Shown here piece by piece: positions 1-10,200 of a stretch of DNA of 64,000 nt; the stretch's first letter is position 1, and the number at the start of each line of letters is the position of its first letter. Made by a program: the position numbers and the translations under genes. The notes below the pieces were generated by a model. The model did not search any database. It was not told the DNA's origin and worked only from the letters and a program-made list of their open reading frames with translations. Source of the DNA: Bacteroidota bacterium (GTDB lineage Bacteria; Bacteroidota; Bacteroidia; Chitinophagales; Chitinophagaceae); the NCBI GenBank assembly GCA_020161435.1, contig JAIUNV010000002.1, positions 744,001-808,000 on the forward strand. Reading direction: 5' to 3'.

Positions 1-1990
1 TTACCGATTGGCAATCGGGGTTGGTAATGGTAAGTGTTTGCTGCGAACCCAATGTGGCGCTGGCATAATTGAGCGTAAAGCTGAGCTGTGTTGGGCTCAC
101 GTAGTTCAGATTGCTGATAACAACACCGCCAGTGCTGCTCACTGCCAGGCGACGGGCATAGCCGGGGCCATTGGCATCGGCACCGGGGTCATAGTAGCCG
201 GCAAAGTTGGCGCCTGCTGTGCCATTGAGGGTAATGTTGATGGTGCGATCGCCGGTGCAGGTAACGGCTGTCATATTGCTGACGGCGGCTGGTGGTGGTG
301 CTTTTATTTGCGTAGCCCGCACCGCCCACTGGTCTGGCGCCGATACAAACTGCTGAAACGTCCACATGGTCATATCATCGCTGGGGTCTGTTACCGTTTG
401 AGAATAATCGCCCCAGCGCTGGGTTCCATCTGTTTGCAAATTGTACGATTGATTGTAGCTGGTAGTTTGTACCGGAGCAAACAATGAGCCTGCTGCAGTA
501 CTTGCATACCGGCCAGCAATCACAGCATTGGCAGTTGTAGTTTCGCCGGCTTGAGTGGCACCAACTACTGCGTGCCCCTGTCCGGAGGCCGAAATACTGC
601 CCATCCAATAATTTCTGGGTGAGTCAAAAGTATTGTCGAACAAAGTACCTGATTGCTGCAACGACAAATTGCTGCCGCTAACATTCACTGCATACCAGCG
701 GGTAGCCACTCTATCGGCCAGGCTACTATTGGCAGTACCCGTACTTACCACCCCAATATTGTGCGTAGCCCAAATGGCTGCAGTGCCAGTGTTTTTGTTG
801 CGTACCAGTACCGCATTCAGCAAGCGGTCATCGCCGCCATCCAAATCTTTGGTACTGTTTAGCGCCGGCACATCAAAAGGAAAAGATGTGTTTGGAACAT
901 TAATAGAACCACTGGTAATGCTTGGTGTACCCCCGGGGTTATTGACCACAATGAAATCGAGCACCCCAAAAAACTCAGCACTTACACCCAAAAAGTAACC
1001 TTGTGTTGCATTGGGATCATCGTTTTGTACGCCCTGCGGGCAAAAGATGCCAGTGGTAGCAGTGCCCAGCCCACGAAAAGCCGTAAACACAAGCGGGCCG
1101 CCAGCAATCAACGAAGACTTGCGCACTACATATACACTGCTGCTCCTGTAATCGCCGGAAATAGCATCAAAAATGAGACCGCCGATGTATAACGCATTTC
1201 TATCGACCCCCAATGTAGGGTAATCGCAAAACTGACCCTGATCGGGGCTGCCGGGTGCAGCGCCAAGGTCGTGTGCAAACTGATAAAAAGAAAACGAAGA
1301 TAGATTAGTAATAGTGGGACCATTGCTCACTGCAATCATAATACGGTTGCTGGCATTGCTGGTATTAATGGCCACAATATACCAGCGTTGGCTCAGGCGG
1401 TCGTACTGTACATGTGGATCTGTTACTTCGGAACCATTGCTCACACTCGCAAAAAAATCTTCAATGTAAACGGAGAATGACGCACCAGAAAGGGAGCTTG
1501 CACCCGAAGTAGTACTGGTGGTAAGTGGCGCATCGCACACCGTGGGTTTGCTGTACCATTTGAGGCGGTTGTTGCTGGCTATACAAATTTGTGTGGGGCC
1601 TACATCGCCCATGCAATCGGGCGGCGTAACTACTACCTGTGGTGTCTCGTAGGTATGCAGGGCGGCAAAATTGCTGTGGATGGCCTGTGTATTTTGCTGG
1701 GTGATAACCGGGCTGGCGGTACCCTTAGGGTAGCTGGCTGTTTGCAATGCATTGGGTGATTGCTGTGGCCGGCGGGTTTTCTTGGTGTTGAGTTCTTCCC
1801 GAATTTTAACCACATTTTGCCGTACAATATTGTTGGCTCTTTTTTCGAGCTCGGCTACGGTGAGGGTAACGGGCATACCTGCCGTAACGGGTGTGCCGGT
1901 AATGGTTTGTGCTACTGCGGCCAACGTACTGTTGAGCAGCAAAAGCAGCATCAACATTCGTGCAAGAAAGGAGGGAGTAAATTTCATCAT
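1..1990 (-). CDS. secreted protein, 5' part only (truncated by window edge)
   Basis: The minus strand is open from an ATG at 1990 (ATGATG doublet) to the window edge, 663 codons with no stop. The N-terminus is a signal peptide: basic MMKFTPSF, a leucine-rich core, then A-A-V-A-Q. The mature part is rich in Ser, Thr, Gly and Asn and poor in Lys, as in Bacteroidota surface proteins. Residues around 150-190 (DPHVQYDRLSQRWYIV) match a recurring beta-propeller phrase in secreted proteins of this phylum. The last about 110 codons look like a beta-sandwich module. A C-terminal type IX secretion sorting domain would be expected beyond the edge but cannot be seen. Function unknown. The reading frame is certain; the family assignment is only a general impression. 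Confidence 0.8.
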   Translation of the reverse strand, partial: MMKFTPSFLARMLMLLLLLNSTLAAVAQTITGTPVTAGMPVTLTVAELEKRANNIVRQNVVKIREELNTKKTRRPQQSPNALQTASYPKGTASPVITQQNTQAIHSNFAALHTYETPQVVVTPPDCMGDVGPTQICIASNNRLKWYSKPTVCDAPLTTSTTSGASSLSGASFSVYIEDFFASVSNGSEVTDPHVQYDRLSQRWYIVAINTSNASNRIMIAVSNGPTITNLSSFSFYQFAHDLGAAPGSPDQGQFCDYPTLGVDRNALYIGGLIFDAISGDYRSSSVYVVRKSSLIAGGPLVFTAFRGLGTATTGIFCPQGVQNDDPNATQGYFLGVSAEFFGVLDFIVVNNPGGTPSITSGSINVPNTSFPFDVPALNSTKDLDGGDDRLLNAVLVRNKNTGTAAIWATHNIGVVSTGTANSSLADRVATRWYAVNVSGSNLSLQQSGTLFDNTFDSPRNYWMGSISASGQGHAVVGATQAGETTTANAVIAGRYASTAAGSLFAPVQTTSYNQSYNLQTDGTQRWGDYSQTVTDPSDDMTMWTFQQFVSAPDQWAVRATQIKAPPPAAVSNMTAVTCTGDRTINITLNGTAGANFAGYYDPGADANGPGYARRLAVSSTGGVVISNLNYVSPTQLSFTLNYASATLGSQQTLTITNPDCQSV

Positions 1991-2169
1991 GACCGGAAAG
2001 GATTTGATTCAAACTTAAATAAATAACAGCTTGCCTGTGAGGCAATACAGCGTAACTGTGTTAATAGTACGGATGAAGCGGGAAAATGGTTGGCTAAAAG
2101 GGTACAGGAAATTATACCGGCTGGTTGTATGCAGCAGCAAAATATGGTTTCGTGAGGGCACGAACCAAG

Positions 2170-2214
2170 GGGGCTAAAATGATTCGAACCTTTGCAACCG
2201 CAAAACAGGAATTC
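2170..2214 (-). other. tRNA 3'-end-like fragment
   Basis: On the minus strand this stretch holds GGTTCGAATC (2181-2190) flanked like a T-arm and followed by TAGCCCC, as in the 3' end of a tRNA. The T stem has one mismatch, no matching anticodon stem or 5' acceptor strand follows, and so it is not a tRNA gene. It could be chance or a relic of integration at a tRNA. An imperfect hairpin lies next to it at 2146-2166. Confidence 0.2.
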
Positions 2215-2243
2215 AAGTACAGCAAGCTATTTGAACAAAGACA

Positions 2244-3557
2244 TCAGGGTCCTTCTATAACCACTTTTACCAGTTTTGTATCGTATTTCTCACTAAGCCA
2301 CTGTTGTAGTTTTTGCTGATCGAATATGCTTTTTTTATCTTCAATTGTACCTACAAACACCAATAGTATCCGGGCACTATCCGTTTCAGGATAGAGCAAA
2401 TGGCTACCCATAGTTACCTGCTTCAATTCCGGAAAAAGAATAGCCACCTCTTTACCCGTTTCCGAATCAAAAGGCTGGAAATTTTTCAGTTCTTTTTGAA
2501 GATTATTGATGAGTATGTCCTTATCCGCCAACTCCTTGTCTTCTTTTTTCAACTCAGCAAGTATTTCGCCTTTTATGTCTTTGAGTTCTTGCCGTATGAT
2601 AAGGTCGGTGTTGGGCAACCCATAATCTTTCAATTTTTGCTTGAGCTTGGCAAGTTCTTCTGGCGTTACTTTTTTGGTAAGAAATGCCAGTTCTATGGAT
2701 TTGGGATTAGCGTTGTATTTTATTTTTTTATAGATGAGAGTGTAGTTATTGTTGCTGAACTCAGCAGTAATAAAGCGGTCAGCTTTTTGGTTAAAGCTTT
2801 TTTCTCGGTAAAGGTTATAAGCCAAATACACACTGGGAATGATGATGAGAAAAATAAGGGTGGAAATACCGAGCTTAATGCGTTTTTCGAATGCGGGTTT
2901 GTAATGCGACACTGGCTCATACCGCAGGTACTTTACAATAATAAAAGTAGAAATGCAGATGAATACACAATTGATCGTGTACAAATACATGGCCCCGAAA
3001 AAATAAACGTAATTGCCAATGGCCCAGCCATAGCCTGCTGTACACAGCGGTGGCATTAAAGCAGTTGCAATAGCTACACCTGGTATAGGATTTCCTTTTT
3101 CTACCCTGGTGAGTGCAATGACGCCAACCAGCCCGCCAAAAAAAGCAATCAGCACATCGTAAATGGTGGGCGAGGTTCGTGCCAGCAGTTCCGATTGGGC
3201 GTCTTTAAACGGGCTTACCATAAAGTATATTCCTGCCACCAGTAAGCTTACCACGGTGGCTATGAGCAGGTTTTTAGCCGATTTTTTCAACAGGGCAAAA
3301 TCGTAAATGGCCAGTGCAAAACCCATACCTACAATAGGCCCCATGAGGGGAGAAATGAGCATGGCGCCAATAATAACAGCACCAGAATTGACATTGAGAC
3401 CAATTGAAGCAATGACAATGGCACAGGCAAGTATCCAGATGTTGGAACCACGAAATGAAGTATTCGATTTTATATTGGCCAGTACTTTTTCCCGCTGCTC
3501 TTCGCCTTGGTGAAGATTGATAAAATCGAGTACTTTTTTATTGAAGAAAAAAGGCAT
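2244..3557 (-). CDS. DUF389 (TIGR00341-like) membrane protein
   Basis: A 437-residue protein. Residues about 35-250 hold roughly six hydrophobic segments with the family's glycine- and proline-rich phrases GAVIIGAMLISPLMGPIVG and ATALMPPLCTAGYG, which identify the DUF389 membrane domain. The last about 190 residues form a soluble, charged, Lys/Glu-rich region with a coiled-coil-like stretch (KDIKGEILAELKKEDKE) that probably faces the cytoplasm or periplasm. The biochemical role of the family is not established. I chose the ATG at 3557 because the frame continues upstream only to a TTG at 3605 and the family starts near the FFNKK segment. It stands alone between the secreted protein and lysA. 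Confidence 0.85.
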   Translation of the reverse strand: MPFFFNKKVLDFINLHQGEEQREKVLANIKSNTSFRGSNIWILACAIVIASIGLNVNSGAVIIGAMLISPLMGPIVGMGFALAIYDFALLKKSAKNLLIATVVSLLVAGIYFMVSPFKDAQSELLARTSPTIYDVLIAFFGGLVGVIALTRVEKGNPIPGVAIATALMPPLCTAGYGWAIGNYVYFFGAMYLYTINCVFICISTFIIVKYLRYEPVSHYKPAFEKRIKLGISTLIFLIIIPSVYLAYNLYREKSFNQKADRFITAEFSNNNYTLIYKKIKYNANPKSIELAFLTKKVTPEELAKLKQKLKDYGLPNTDLIIRQELKDIKGEILAELKKEDKELADKDILINNLQKELKNFQPFDSETGKEVAILFPELKQVTMGSHLLYPETDSARILLVFVGTIEDKKSIFDQQKLQQWLSEKYDTKLVKVVIEGP

Positions 3558-3746
3558 CTGGTAAGCGTTTTTGATACGAAGAATGTAAACCCTTTGGCTA
3601 ACCAATAGTACACCATAATGTATTACAATAGTACACTGCCAAACTACGGCAGCTGATGGCGGCTACCAACGCTTGCATGTATAGCAGTAACATAGCCTTT
3701 TACAGGCCTTCATTCTCAACAATCAAATTAATATGAAAGTCACCTG

Positions 3747-4964
3747 TTACAGGGGCGCTACATTGCGCAGCAAATCATCAAATGTGTCGCGGCGGCGAAT
3801 GAGAGTCACTTGCCCATCCTTCACCATTACTTCGGCGGGTTTGTAGCGACTGTTGAAGTTGCTGCTCATTTCAAACCCGTAGGCGCCTGCGTTATAAAAC
3901 AGCAGCAAATCACCTTCCCGCACTTCGTTGAGTTTGCGGTCCCAGGCAAAAGTGTCGGTTTCGCAAATGTTACCAACAACTGCGTACTGCCTCGGCTCCC
4001 CATCAGGGTTGCTGATGTTTTTGATGTAGTGATAACTATCGTAAAACATAGGGCGTATCAGGTGATTGAAACCGGTATTGATGCCCACAAAAGTGGCAGC
4101 TGCCGTTGCTTTTATCACGTTTACACTGGCGAGGAAATAACCACACTCACTCACCATGTATTTACCCGGCTCAAACCATACTTCCAGCGGCTGCCCGTTG
4201 GGGTTGGGATGGTTGGCAAAGGCAGCTCCAACTTTTGCTGCCAGCTCATTGATGTCTGTCACCTGCTCGCCTTTACGATAGGCTACTTTAAAGCCGCCGC
4301 CCAGGTCGATGTATTGCAAATGCTGAAACAGGGGCACAATATCAAACAGTACTTCTATACCCTGCACAAATACGTCTACGTCTTTTATTTCGCTGCCGGT
4401 GTGTATGTGCAGGCAATTCACACGGATGTTGTATTGCTGCACCAGCGCCAGCACCTGCTGCACCTGATCTACCGGTATACCAAATTTGCTCTTATCATGC
4501 CCGGTAGAAATTTTGAGGTTCCCTCCTGCCATAATGTTGGGGCGAAGCCGTAAACCCACCGGATAGCTGTTGCCAAAGCGGGCACCAAATTTTTCCAGAT
4601 TGCTGAGGCTGTCAATGTTTACATGTACCCCCAGGCTCACGGCTTCTGCTATCTCTTCAAAAGCAATGCCATTACTGGTGTACAAAATATTGCCGGGCTG
4701 TGCACCGGCATACAAGGCCAGTTTTACTTCGTTGATAGAGCTGCAATCAATACCGGCACCCATGCTGTGCACATGGCGCAAAATATGCGGATTGGTAAGG
4801 GCTTTGCAAGCATAAAAAAAACGCACTTGCTGTCCGGCAAAAGCCGTGGTTAGCTGCTGGTACTGCGTAGTAATTTTATCGGCGTTGTACACGTAAACGG
4901 GCGTGCCGTATTCGGCGGCTATTGCGGTGAGCTGTTCGTTGCTCAGGTGTTGCTCCAGGCTCAT
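3747..4964 (-). CDS. lysA: diaminopimelate decarboxylase
   Basis: 405 residues, full length for the family. It decarboxylates meso-diaminopimelate to lysine, the last step of lysine synthesis, in the cytoplasm, using PLP. The fold-type III PLP barrel is visible: the Schiff-base lysine K54 in FFYACKA, HIHTGSEI near 185, the glycine-rich phosphate loop DLGGGF, EPGK, and the C-terminal ICETD and YGFEMSSNFNSR motifs that bind substrate and PLP from the partner subunit. It follows scpB on the same strand but a terminator lies between them, so it is probably transcribed alone. Confidence 0.95.
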   Translation of the reverse strand: MSLEQHLSNEQLTAIAAEYGTPVYVYNADKITTQYQQLTTAFAGQQVRFFYACKALTNPHILRHVHSMGAGIDCSSINEVKLALYAGAQPGNILYTSNGIAFEEIAEAVSLGVHVNIDSLSNLEKFGARFGNSYPVGLRLRPNIMAGGNLKISTGHDKSKFGIPVDQVQQVLALVQQYNIRVNCLHIHTGSEIKDVDVFVQGIEVLFDIVPLFQHLQYIDLGGGFKVAYRKGEQVTDINELAAKVGAAFANHPNPNGQPLEVWFEPGKYMVSECGYFLASVNVIKATAAATFVGINTGFNHLIRPMFYDSYHYIKNISNPDGEPRQYAVVGNICETDTFAWDRKLNEVREGDLLLFYNAGAYGFEMSSNFNSRYKPAEVMVKDGQVTLIRRRDTFDDLLRNVAPL

Positions 4965-4991
4965 GATGCTGTATCAGATTGCTTGTTGTTA

Positions 4992-5018
4992 CAAACCCGC
5001 CGTCGTGGGGCGGGTTTG
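4992..5018 (-). terminator. hairpin between scpB and lysA
   Basis: Perfect 10-bp arms CAAACCCGCC/GGCGGGTTTG with a 7-nt loop, 19 nt past the scpB stop. The U-tract after it on the minus strand is weak (TTTGTAAC), so this may be a terminator or only an RNA-stabilising hairpin. Confidence 0.6.
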
Positions 5019-5036
5019 CAGGTATAGGTCAATAAA

Positions 5037-5921
5037 TTAAGCTTGTGTTGGTTCGTCGTTGGCAGGTGCTGCGGCATCTTCATCAGGTGCATCAGCAGCT
5101 GTGTCATCATCTTCCGCATCTTCTTCAGCCGTTTCTATTTCAGTGGTTTCTTCCTGCACTTCTTCTATGGCTTCGGCCGCATCTATGGTGGCTTCTGCAT
5201 TCAGCATAATTTCCTCCATTTCGCCATCGGCATTTACCGCCAGCATGTTTACCTCAGCGCTGTTTTCATCGCCGGTGTTTTCAAGTGGAGCAATGCTATC
5301 AGGCTGCTGCTCGGCTTCCACATCGCTGTCTACCATGTGGGCTTCGCCAACGGCGGTGGGCATCACCATATCGTTGGGTACAATATCGCTGAGCTTGGGC
5401 AGCTCATCGGGGCTATTGATGCCGAAGTAATCCATGAAGGTTTTGCTGGTGGCATAAATGAGCGGATGGCCGGGGGCATCTTCTTTACGACCGGTGATGA
5501 TAACCAGTTCTTTTTCCAGTAGTTTTTGCACGGCATAATCGCTGTTTACCCCGCGGATGCTTTCAATTTCACCTTTGGTAATGGGCTGTTTGTAAGCAAT
5601 GATGGCGAGGGTTTCTAAAGCGGCAGAGCTCAGGCGTTTCAAAAACTTATCGCCATTGAGCACGGCCACGGTTTTGTGATAGGTACCCTTGGTGAGAAAC
5701 TGCCAGCCGCCGCCGCTTTCCCGCACTTCAAAGGGATAAAACTCGCTGCTGTATTTTTCACGAACGGCTTCAATGGCACTCTCCACCTGGTCGAGGGTAG
5801 CCCGCTCTTCCATAAAGGCAATGGCATTGTTTACCAGTTCGAGCAGGTCGAGGGTGGTTACCGGTTTTTCGCTGGCGAAAATGAGGGCTTCCACATGCGG
5901 TATAATCACAGATATTTCCAT
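5037..5921 (-). CDS. scpB: SMC-associated segregation and condensation protein B
   Basis: 294 residues. ScpB is the winged-helix kite subunit of the bacterial condensin (SMC-ScpA-ScpB), which compacts and segregates the chromosome. Residues 1-180 carry the tandem winged helices, with the family phrases SSAALETLAIIAYKQPITKGEIE and IRGVNSDYAVQKLLEKELV. Residues about 190-294 form a low-complexity tail made mostly of Glu, Asp, Ala and Thr, strongly acidic and probably disordered. Typical ScpB is about 180-200 residues, so the tail adds half again. scpA is not next to it. It lies downstream of atpG on the same strand, after a terminator. Confidence 0.93.
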   Translation of the reverse strand: MEISVIIPHVEALIFASEKPVTTLDLLELVNNAIAFMEERATLDQVESAIEAVREKYSSEFYPFEVRESGGGWQFLTKGTYHKTVAVLNGDKFLKRLSSAALETLAIIAYKQPITKGEIESIRGVNSDYAVQKLLEKELVIITGRKEDAPGHPLIYATSKTFMDYFGINSPDELPKLSDIVPNDMVMPTAVGEAHMVDSDVEAEQQPDSIAPLENTGDENSAEVNMLAVNADGEMEEIMLNAEATIDAAEAIEEVQEETTEIETAEEDAEDDDTAADAPDEDAAAPANDEPTQA

Positions 5922-5968
5922 GCCTGAATGCTTTAAAGTATAAAATCAGCGGGGCTGAATGGGGTACC

Positions 5969-6004
5969 AAAAAAATGAAGAATTACCGAAAAGCAATTCT
6001 TCAT
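5969..6004 (-). terminator. intrinsic terminator of atpG
   Basis: Perfect 10-bp arms ATGAAGAATT/AATTCTTCAT with a 10-nt loop, followed on the minus strand by seven T. It sits about 40 nt after the atpG stop and separates atpG from scpB. Confidence 0.85.
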
Positions 6005-6045
6005 GTTCAATTTTATGCGTTGTTTTTTCGAACTGTCGGCAAAGC

Positions 6046-6927
6046 TTATCCCTGCAGGGCGGCGGCACCACTCACAATCTCGGTCAGTTCGGTGGTGATG
6101 GCAGCCTGGCGGGCACGGTTGTAGCTAATTTTGAGGCTCTTCAGCAGTTCGCCGGCGTTTTCGGTTGCTTTGTCCATGGCAGTCATGCGGGCACCATGCT
6201 CACTGGCGTGGGCATCCAGCACGGCCTTGTACAGTTGGGTGTTCAAAATTTTGGGCATCAACTCCGCAATGAGTTGCTCCTTGTTGGGCTCAAAAATGAA
6301 GTCGGCCTTAGCAGCACCCGCTTTCTTTTCCATTTTAGGAATGGGCAGGAAACGTTCTACCTGAAAACGCTGTGAGGCGGCATTCTTGAATTCGCTGTAT
6401 ACCACTTCTACCACATCAAACTCTTTGGCCAGGAAGCCGTTGATGGCAGCCTGAGCACAAGCCTGCACGGCTTCGAAGCTGAGGTGGAGGAAAATATCTT
6501 TGTGGGTAGCATCGGTATTGAAACCCTGTTTGCTCAGGCTTTCCCAACCTTTTTTACCAATGTTCCAAACGGTTACGTTTTTCTTGGCATGCTGGGCGGC
6601 GTACTGCTCCAGTATGGTGGTTTTAGCCAGCTTTACCAGGTTGGCATTGTAGCCACCGCAAAGGCCGCGGTCGCTGGTAATGAGGATTACGAGCACTTTT
6701 TCTACAGGACGCTCCACGGTGAGGGCACCGCCGGCTTCTACCTCGGTATTGCTCACAATATTGCTCAGCATTTCCTGCAATTTTTTGGCATAGGGCCTCA
6801 TTTGCTGGATACCATCTTGTGCACGGCGCAGCTTGGCGGCACTCACCATTTTCATGGCCTTGGTAATTTGCTGGGTACTTTGTACGCTTTTGATTCGGTT
6901 ACGAACCTCTTTTAATGCACCACTCAT
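6046..6927 (-). CDS. atpG: F1Fo ATP synthase subunit gamma
   Basis: 293 residues from the ATG at 6927. Gamma is the central rotor shaft of the F1 sector, turning inside the alpha3beta3 ring to couple proton flow to ATP synthesis. The N-terminal helix SGALKEVRNRIKSVQSTQQITKAMKMVSAAKLRRAQ and the C-terminal partner helix SYNRARQAAITTELTEIVSGAAAL are textbook signatures. GLCGGYNANL is the conserved core. The open frame extends upstream to 7014, but the extra 29 residues are unlike the family and contain the promoter. No other ATP synthase gene is next to it: it has its own promoter and terminator, so it is a single-gene unit here. Confidence 0.96.
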   Translation of the reverse strand: MSGALKEVRNRIKSVQSTQQITKAMKMVSAAKLRRAQDGIQQMRPYAKKLQEMLSNIVSNTEVEAGGALTVERPVEKVLVILITSDRGLCGGYNANLVKLAKTTILEQYAAQHAKKNVTVWNIGKKGWESLSKQGFNTDATHKDIFLHLSFEAVQACAQAAINGFLAKEFDVVEVVYSEFKNAASQRFQVERFLPIPKMEKKAGAAKADFIFEPNKEQLIAELMPKILNTQLYKAVLDAHASEHGARMTAMDKATENAGELLKSLKISYNRARQAAITTELTEIVSGAAALQG

Positions 6928-6949
6928 TCGGATTAACGCTTTTGGGCCG

Positions 6950-6979
6950 CAAAAGTAAGACTTGCCCGTGAGGAAACAA
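6950..6979 (-). promoter_or_regulatory. Bacteroidota-type promoter of atpG
   Basis: On the minus strand TTG (6979-6977), a 19-bp spacer, then TACTTTTG (6957-6950), matching the TTG-N19-21-TAnnTTTG consensus of the primary sigma factor in this phylum. GCGGCCC follows directly. The atpG ATG is 22 nt downstream. Confidence 0.65.
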
Positions 6980-7270
6980 GAAGGTTTTTGCGCATGATGT
7001 GGATGGCTGGCCAACTATCATTTCCCCTATCCCAATGGCCCACATCTCTATTCGTCGAAATAGGCCTCATAGCTGATAAAGAACAGTTTTCCGAAGCCTT
7101 TTACATTGTATTTTTAAGTAGTTTCCTGTGGGGGGAAAAATTCGCATTCAACAAACTCGAAAGCGGATACAAATAGGTGGCGACCACCCATTTGCAAACA
7201 TGAAGCTGCAAAACAAGCTCAGCCGGATTTTTTTGCACAAAACACGAACCGCTAAACAAACCATAGCCGA
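6980..7270. other. intergenic region upstream of the PAS kinase
   Basis: About 290 bp between the atpG promoter and the kinase ATG at 7271. It must hold the kinase promoter, but I see no convincing TAnnTTTG element with a spaced TTG, no repeat and no credible ORF. Confidence 0.4.
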
Positions 7271-10200
7271 ATGGCCAACCAGCAAGCATCTGCAGCGGCA
7301 ATAGCCAATCTTTTGAAACAACTTCAGGTATCGCTTGAAAGAATTGGAGATGCCTGCCTGGCGTTGAACAGCCAGCTGCATTGCATTTTTGCCAATGAGA
7401 GTGCCGCCATGCTGCTGGGCCAAAGCAAAGCAGACCTGATGGGCCAAAGCATGGACATTGCAACCCTCCCATTTTTCACCCCCGAGGTATTGGATCTTTA
7501 CCGGGAAGCTTACCGTACGCAGCAGCAACAATTGTTGGAAGTGCCAGCCCCACAATCGGCCCAATGGCATGTACACCGCATTTACCCAGACGCTCAAGGA
7601 TTGTCGGTTTTTATTGAAACACTGAGCGGCTATGAACAAACCAACAAAGCCCGCAACGAAGCCTGCGACAATATGCAACGGCTGATGGATGGCCTGCCAC
7701 TGGGCATGCTGCTGGCCGATATTGAAACACGGCAGTTTGTGTACGCCAATCAGGCCATTTGCCAAATGTTTGGCTACTCCCCAACCGAGTTTGAAAAATT
7801 ATCACCCATACACTTGCACCCCGACTATGAAACCGAGCGGGTAATAGCTGCATTTGAAGGCATGCTGGAAGGGAACACTACCCGCTTACACAACCTTGAT
7901 TCGGTGCACAAAAACGGAAGCATTTTTACCGTAGAAATAGATGCTGTACTGGTAATGTACAAAGGCAGGCAATGCATATCGGGCTTGTTTAAAGATGTAA
8001 CTGAGCAAAAGCGGCTACGCTTGCTGGAGCAGCAGGCCAAGGCACAAATAACGGCCAGCGAATTGCTGATGCGCCAGGCTCAGGAAGTAGCAAACATGGG
8101 TTCTTGGGAAATATTGCATGCAGATTACAGCATAAAATGGTCGGATGCAACGTACCGTATTTTTGAAGTGGATCCTTCTATATTTACTCCCACTCACCAC
8201 AGCTTTATGCAGCTTGTGTACGAGGAAGACGTTCCGCTGCTGGATACTGCATTTGCCAACCACATAGAACAGCGGTCAGATTTCAATATCGTTTTCAGGA
8301 TTATTACTGCCCACAACAAGCTGAAATACGTACACGAAAAATGCAAAACCGAGTATGATGCCCATGGAAAACCGCTGAGAACGGTGGGTGTGGTACTCGA
8401 CATTACCAAGCAAAAACTAACCGAGCTATCGCTTAAAAAAGAACGCCAAAAGTACCAGGCGCTGATTGAGCATGCTCCTGTAGGCATTGTAGCCATTGGC
8501 AAGGAAGATGATTTATTTTTTACCAATCAAAAGTTTACACAAATTACAGGATACGAAACCACCGATTTTGATAGCCTGAACGACTGGTGGCAACAAGCAT
8601 ACCCCGATGAATCTGCCAGGGCAACGGCGCAAAAAAAATGGAAACAAATTTTTACCCAAAGCAGGGCAAAGAAATCTTCGGCCAACCCGATAGAATCGGC
8701 CATTGTATGTAAAGATGGCAGCAGCAAGTACGTAGAAGTTGGCTACGTGTACACCGGCGAGTATCAGCTGATGACTCTGGTAGACATTACCCAACGAAAA
8801 GTAGCAGAAGAAACACTGGCAGCCAATGAAGCTAAATTCAGAAAGATAGCGGAGCAGATGACAGATGTGGTATGGATTGGCGACCTCAACTACAAAGCCA
8901 GCTACGTAAGCCCATCGGTTGAAAAGATTTATGGACTAACGGTTGAAGATTTTTTTACCACGCCATTAGAAAAAAGATTTCCGCAGCACTCCATTGATAT
9001 TTTTAAAAAAGTACACCAAACCCTCATAGCAGAACTACAGGCCAACGCTGCCCTGCAAAGCCGGGAAGTGACCATAGAAATTGAAGCCTTTAAAAAAGAC
9101 GGCACCCCTATTTGGATAAGAAGCAGCACCAAAATATTGTGCGACGAAAACCTGCAACCCGTGGGTATAATGGGTGTAAGCGGTGATATAACAGACCGCA
9201 AAAAAGCAGAAATCGCATTAACACAAAGTGAGGCCCGGTACAGAACATTATTTGAGGGATCGCCGGTAGGCATTGTACTAACCAACAGCCAAAATGAAAT
9301 TTTACTGGGCAACAGCAGTTTTACTTCATTAACTGGTTATGATTATGATGACGTAAAGAACCCGGAAACCTGGTGGCAACAGGCCTACCCCGATGCCCGG
9401 TATCGTTCAGTTATTTCGAAAGAGTGGTTGAAATCAATAGAAATTGCAAATACAACGAACTGTCCCATCACTTCTTTTGAAGCCCTCATTACTTGTAAAG
9501 ATGGAAAAGCCCGCTATTTTCAATTGGGCTATATGCCAGGCGATGATTTCAACATTATCAGCTTTACCGATGTACACGACCTTAGAGTAGCACAACAAGC
9601 AATAGCAAGAGCATCAGAAAACCTGCAAAACCTGATGAGCAGTATGCCACAAGGTGTGGGCATATTGGATATGCATTCGCAAAAATACCTGTATGTAAAT
9701 GCATCACTTTGCAAAATGCTTGGGTATACTGCTACAGAATTAACCCAATTGACTCCGCTCAATTTGCATCCTGATTATAAACATGACCGGGTAGTGGAAG
9801 TAATTGAACGGTTAGAAAATGGCAGCGAAGAAGCACCGCTGTTGTTCGATACCATTACAAAAGCAGGCAATATGCTGCAGGTAGAAATATCGCCGCTTTT
9901 TGTAGAATATAACGGCGAAAAAGCTATTGCAGGGGTATTTACTGATGTAACAGAAAAGATACAAGCCAGCAGAGCACTCCAATTGGCCAAAGACAAAGCG
10001 GAAGAAAATGAACTATTGCTGAAACAGGCACAGCACATAGCCCTCATGGGTTCATGGACGTTGGATTATGTACAAGATCAGCTCCAATGGTCAGACTCAA
10101 TATTTGAAATACTTGGACTGATACCAGACTCAGTAACACCAACCTACAAACTCTACCAGAGTTTTGTGCATCCCGACGACAAGCAATTATTGGACGATGC

